NCBI RefSeq assembly: GCF_007747445.1
Contig: NZ_CP036425.1
Span: 682,001-746,000 of the forward strand
Reading direction: 5' to 3'
Length of the DNA stretch: 64,000 bases
Origin: Poriferisphaera corsica
Lineage (GTDB): Bacteria > Planctomycetota > Phycisphaerae > Phycisphaerales > Phycisphaeraceae
In this document: piece by piece, positions 62,136-64,000 of the stretch
Layout of the letters: each line of letters opens with the position of its first letter
Numbering within the stretch: position 1 is the stretch's first letter
Program-made: the position numbers and the translations under genes
The notes under the pieces: generated by a model
Told to the model about the DNA's origin: nothing
What the model saw: only the letters and a program-made list of their open reading frames with translations
The model's database searches: none

Positions 62136-62343
62136 GTTGGGACTTTATCAGAGTAGGATGCGGGAAGTCGAGAAAAATCTATTTATAGGGATAATTGTCT
62201 TATTCGTCAGAGTTTTGACTGGAGGATGTGGCTATCATTGATTTGGAATAGACGGGGTGCCGAAACAGTTAAGTAAGGTGTGTGATGGGTCTAGTGGTCG
62301 TAGGTTTTTTGCAAAGATTGAGATTGTGAATGAAAGGAAGTGT

Positions 62344-63018
62344 ATGGTTGGACGGATCGCAAAGTTGATGGTTTGTGCTGTGGCTACAGTTGGATTTTTG
62401 TTTGTTAGTGGTTGCTATAAAGATGATGTGCCACAAGAGCGAGTTGAGATGCCGATGCCCGGAGGCCGCGGCGAAGTTAAGCCTAATCAAAAGATAGAGA
62501 TGTTGGCGAAGCATGAGCGGGATGCAAGAGTCAAAGAATTGGAGGGCAAGGAGTTGATGAGTTGCGGTGAGGTGATGCCTGTTGCTAATGGTGGCGAAGT
62601 GGTTGGGGATGGAGAAGGTGTGCGGCGGGTTGAAAAGAGTGATGAAGAATGGCGATCGCTGCTTAGTCATGACGAATACCGGGTAATGAGAGAGAAAGGG
62701 ACGGAACGGGCGTTTACGGGGCAATGGTTGAAGAATAAGGAAAAGGGGCAGTATGTGTGTGCGGCGTGTGGGTCGGTATTGTTTGAGAGTGATGATAAGT
62801 TTGAATCGCGAACGGGTTGGCCATCATTTTCTGAGGTTGCGGAAAAGGGGAATGTTGTTTTGAAAGAAGATCGGAGCTATGGGATGGTGAGGGCTGAGGT
62901 TGTGTGTGGGGTGTGTGATGGTCATCTGGGGCATGTGTTTAATGATGGGCCGCTACCGAGTGGCAAGAGATACTGTATTAATTCGGTGGCGTTGGATTTT
63001 AATAAGTATGCCAAGTAA
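62344..63018 (+). CDS. msrB: Lipoprotein methionine sulfoxide reductase B
   Basis: A 224-residue enzyme that reduces methionine-R-sulfoxide in proteins. Lipobox FVSGC gives Cys24 as the lipid anchor, so it works in the periplasm. Residues 25-95 are a polar linker. The MsrB domain has zinc cysteines 139, 142, 188 and 191, the motif GWPSF at 158-162, and catalytic Cys211 in RYCINS. The partner reductant must be a periplasmic thioredoxin-like protein elsewhere. AAGGA lies before ATG 62344; the longer frame at 62257 is unsupported. A terminator follows. Confidence 0.92.
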   Translation: MVGRIAKLMVCAVATVGFLFVSGCYKDDVPQERVEMPMPGGRGEVKPNQKIEMLAKHERDARVKELEGKELMSCGEVMPVANGGEVVGDGEGVRRVEKSDEEWRSLLSHDEYRVMREKGTERAFTGQWLKNKEKGQYVCAACGSVLFESDDKFESRTGWPSFSEVAEKGNVVLKEDRSYGMVRAEVVCGVCDGHLGHVFNDGPLPSGKRYCINSVALDFNKYAK

Positions 63019-63050
63019 TCAATGGGTGGCGTGCTGGAAATGAATAATGA

Positions 63051-63079
63051 AGAGCTGAGAGATAATCTCAGCTCTTTTT
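63051..63079 (+). terminator. Terminator of msrB
   Basis: AGAGCTGAGA at 63051-63060 pairs with TCTCAGCTCT at 63066-63075 around 5 bases, followed by T residues. Confidence 0.9.
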
Positions 63080-63114
63080 GTAGTGTAGGAATTGAATGTT
63101 AAATGATTCAGATA

Positions 63115-63142
63115 CCCTGCCAATGGTGGTGACGGGTTTGAG
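63115..63142 (+). repeat. Degenerate hairpin repeat copy
   Basis: CCCTGCCAATGGTGGTGACGGGTTTGAG resembles the hairpin repeat (CCCCGCCACCGGCGGTGACGGGCTTGAG) at most positions, with a damaged stem. It lies between msrB and the DsrE-like gene. Confidence 0.4.
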
Positions 63143-63173
63143 AGAGGGTAAATGAGATCATACGTGATATATG

Positions 63174-63641
63174 TTAGTAGCTAAATGAGAGGATGCGGTT
63201 GGTGGTGAATGCGGTGAGTGAGGATTTGCTGGCGATTTGTATGCCGGGGATGAGGTCGCTTGGGATTTTCTTGTGAGATTTGAGGCAGGAAGGGCATGCG
63301 TAGATGGGGACGTTTTGTGAGAGAAGTTTCTCGATAAGTTCTTGGGAGTTAAGAAAGTTGGATGTGCTGAGTGGTGGTGCGTCTTTTAAGAGGATGTCGA
63401 TGCTCTGGACGTCGCAATACACGATGACGGGATTGGTGCTTGCGAAGTTGTCGGCCATTTTGAGAGCCATGAGAACGGCGTGGGGGTTGCTTTTGCCGGA
63501 TGAGAGGTGGATGAAGATACCATCGGTGTTGGAGGTCTTGCTAACTGATGACGAGTTGGAGGTGGCTACGCAGGCGGGGAGTAGTAGGGCGGTGATGATG
63601 AGAAGAAGAAGTGAGGCTGTTTGTGGGCAGTGTTTTTTCAT
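63174..63641 (-). CDS. DsrE-like lipoprotein
   Basis: A 155-residue lipoprotein. The signal peptide ends in LLLPAC. The body resembles the DsrE/DsrF-like sulfur-relay fold: GIFIHLSSGKSNPHAVLMALKMADNF, VIVYCDVQSIDIL and QELIEKLLSQNVPIYACPSCLKSHK. Family members carry a persulfide on a conserved Cys, and Cys118-x-x-Cys121 (approximately) could do this. An exported lipoprotein form is unusual. It is divergent from a sigma-factor gene. Confidence 0.7.
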   Translation of the reverse strand: MKKHCPQTASLLLLIITALLLPACVATSNSSSVSKTSNTDGIFIHLSSGKSNPHAVLMALKMADNFASTNPVIVYCDVQSIDILLKDAPPLSTSNFLNSQELIEKLLSQNVPIYACPSCLKSHKKIPSDLIPGIQIASKSSLTAFTTNRILSFSY

Positions 63642-63868
63642 GATGTGCTTTCGTAAAAGGCTGTATGAGTCTTTTTATAGGTCGGGAATATTGCGGAGAT
63701 GGCATGAATTTGTGTGTATGTGAAGAGATAAAGCTCTTGAGAACTAGGGGGCGGGGAAAAGCGTAAAGTTGGGATAAAGTTAGGTGGTTATAAGCATGTT
63801 GGGTATGATATGTCAGTGAGAAACGCAGTGATGTTGGTTTGTCCCGGTTTGATGGGCTGACATGACAC

Positions 63869-64000
63869 ATGAATGGGAATTTGGTTTTGGAAAGTCAAAC
63901 TTTCAGAGAATTGGCTCTTGCGGAGATGGATTCGGTGTATCGAATGGCGATGCACTTATCGCGTCATCCTGATGAAGCATCGGATCTGGTGCAAGAGACG
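63869..64000 (+). CDS. RNA polymerase sigma factor, N-terminal fragment
   Basis: 44 codons run off the end of the window from an ATG at 63869. LAEMDSVYRMAMHLSRHPDEASDLVQET is the region 2.1-2.2 start of an ECF-type sigma-70 factor (the A-x-D-L-V-Q-E-T stretch contacts core polymerase). The regulon cannot be known from this piece. It is adjacent to a divergent exported DsrE-like gene. Confidence 0.8.
   Translation, partial: MNGNLVLESQTFRELALAEMDSVYRMAMHLSRHPDEASDLVQET

Overview
The window looks like a chromosomal segment of a planctomycete, most likely class Phycisphaerae. This is an inference from gene content: three exported proteins carry PEP-CTERM tails, and there are Gram-negative lipoproteins, a membrane pyrophosphatase, CsrA, cytochrome bd, and several long secreted proteins of no recognisable family. 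Base composition appears close to balanced. Coding is dense and mostly housekeeping. I see no transposase, integrase, prophage or CRISPR array.

Layout. 0-6.3 kb: the end of a probable serA, a Tat-exported metallo-beta-lactamase-fold protein, a secreted alpha/beta hydrolase, a secreted M14 carboxypeptidase with PEP-CTERM, and a large secreted unknown. 6.5-12.6 kb: mnmA, two tiny membrane proteins, murB, cydA-cydB. 13-19.6 kb: a secreted orphan, rpsU, a K+-dependent-type membrane pyrophosphatase and rsfS. 19.7-30 kb: an HTH protein, a membrane protein, an RdgC-like protein, an SRPBCC remnant, dapA, a coiled-coil protein coupled to a lone LarC2-type domain, tilS, a reductase-fold protein, a DUF4442 protein, iscX-like and dnaN. 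30-40.6 kb: an acetyltransferase, a beta-propeller protein, rpmI-rplT, a LOG-family protein, rmuC, a glycosyltransferase and a lysine 6-aminotransferase. 40.6-44.2 kb: a repeat-rich stretch around a divergent yeiH-lysR pair. 44.3-49.7 kb: nusG, secE, tRNA-Trp, rpmG, tuf and tRNA-Thr, interrupted by two unrelated genes. 50-64 kb: a NifU-type scaffold, csrA, an MFS pump, two TauE/SafE transporters, a lipoprotein with a decayed archaemetzincin-like site, mtnP, a papain-like hydrolase, two PEP-CTERM proteins (one an endonuclease I), ppk2, a lipoprotein MsrB, a DsrE-like lipoprotein and the start of a sigma factor.

Functional themes are translation (S21, L35, L20, L33, EF-Tu, two tRNAs, RsfS, MnmA, TilS), energy and phosphate (pyrophosphatase, cytochrome bd, PPK2), sulfur handling (YeiH, TauE/SafE x2, MtnP, DsrE-like, MsrB, IscX, NifU-like), and an exported set of hydrolases.

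The least explained signals are non-coding. A hairpin family recurs with compensatory stem changes, both dispersed and as five 71-72 bp tandem units at 41.6-41.9 kb. A second GC-rich motif (core TTTTGTGCGC between GCGC blocks) clusters in intergenic gaps. Multi-gene blocks also appear to share a strand G/C asymmetry that ignores gene direction. Terminators and gene starts were called by eye; no database search was run.
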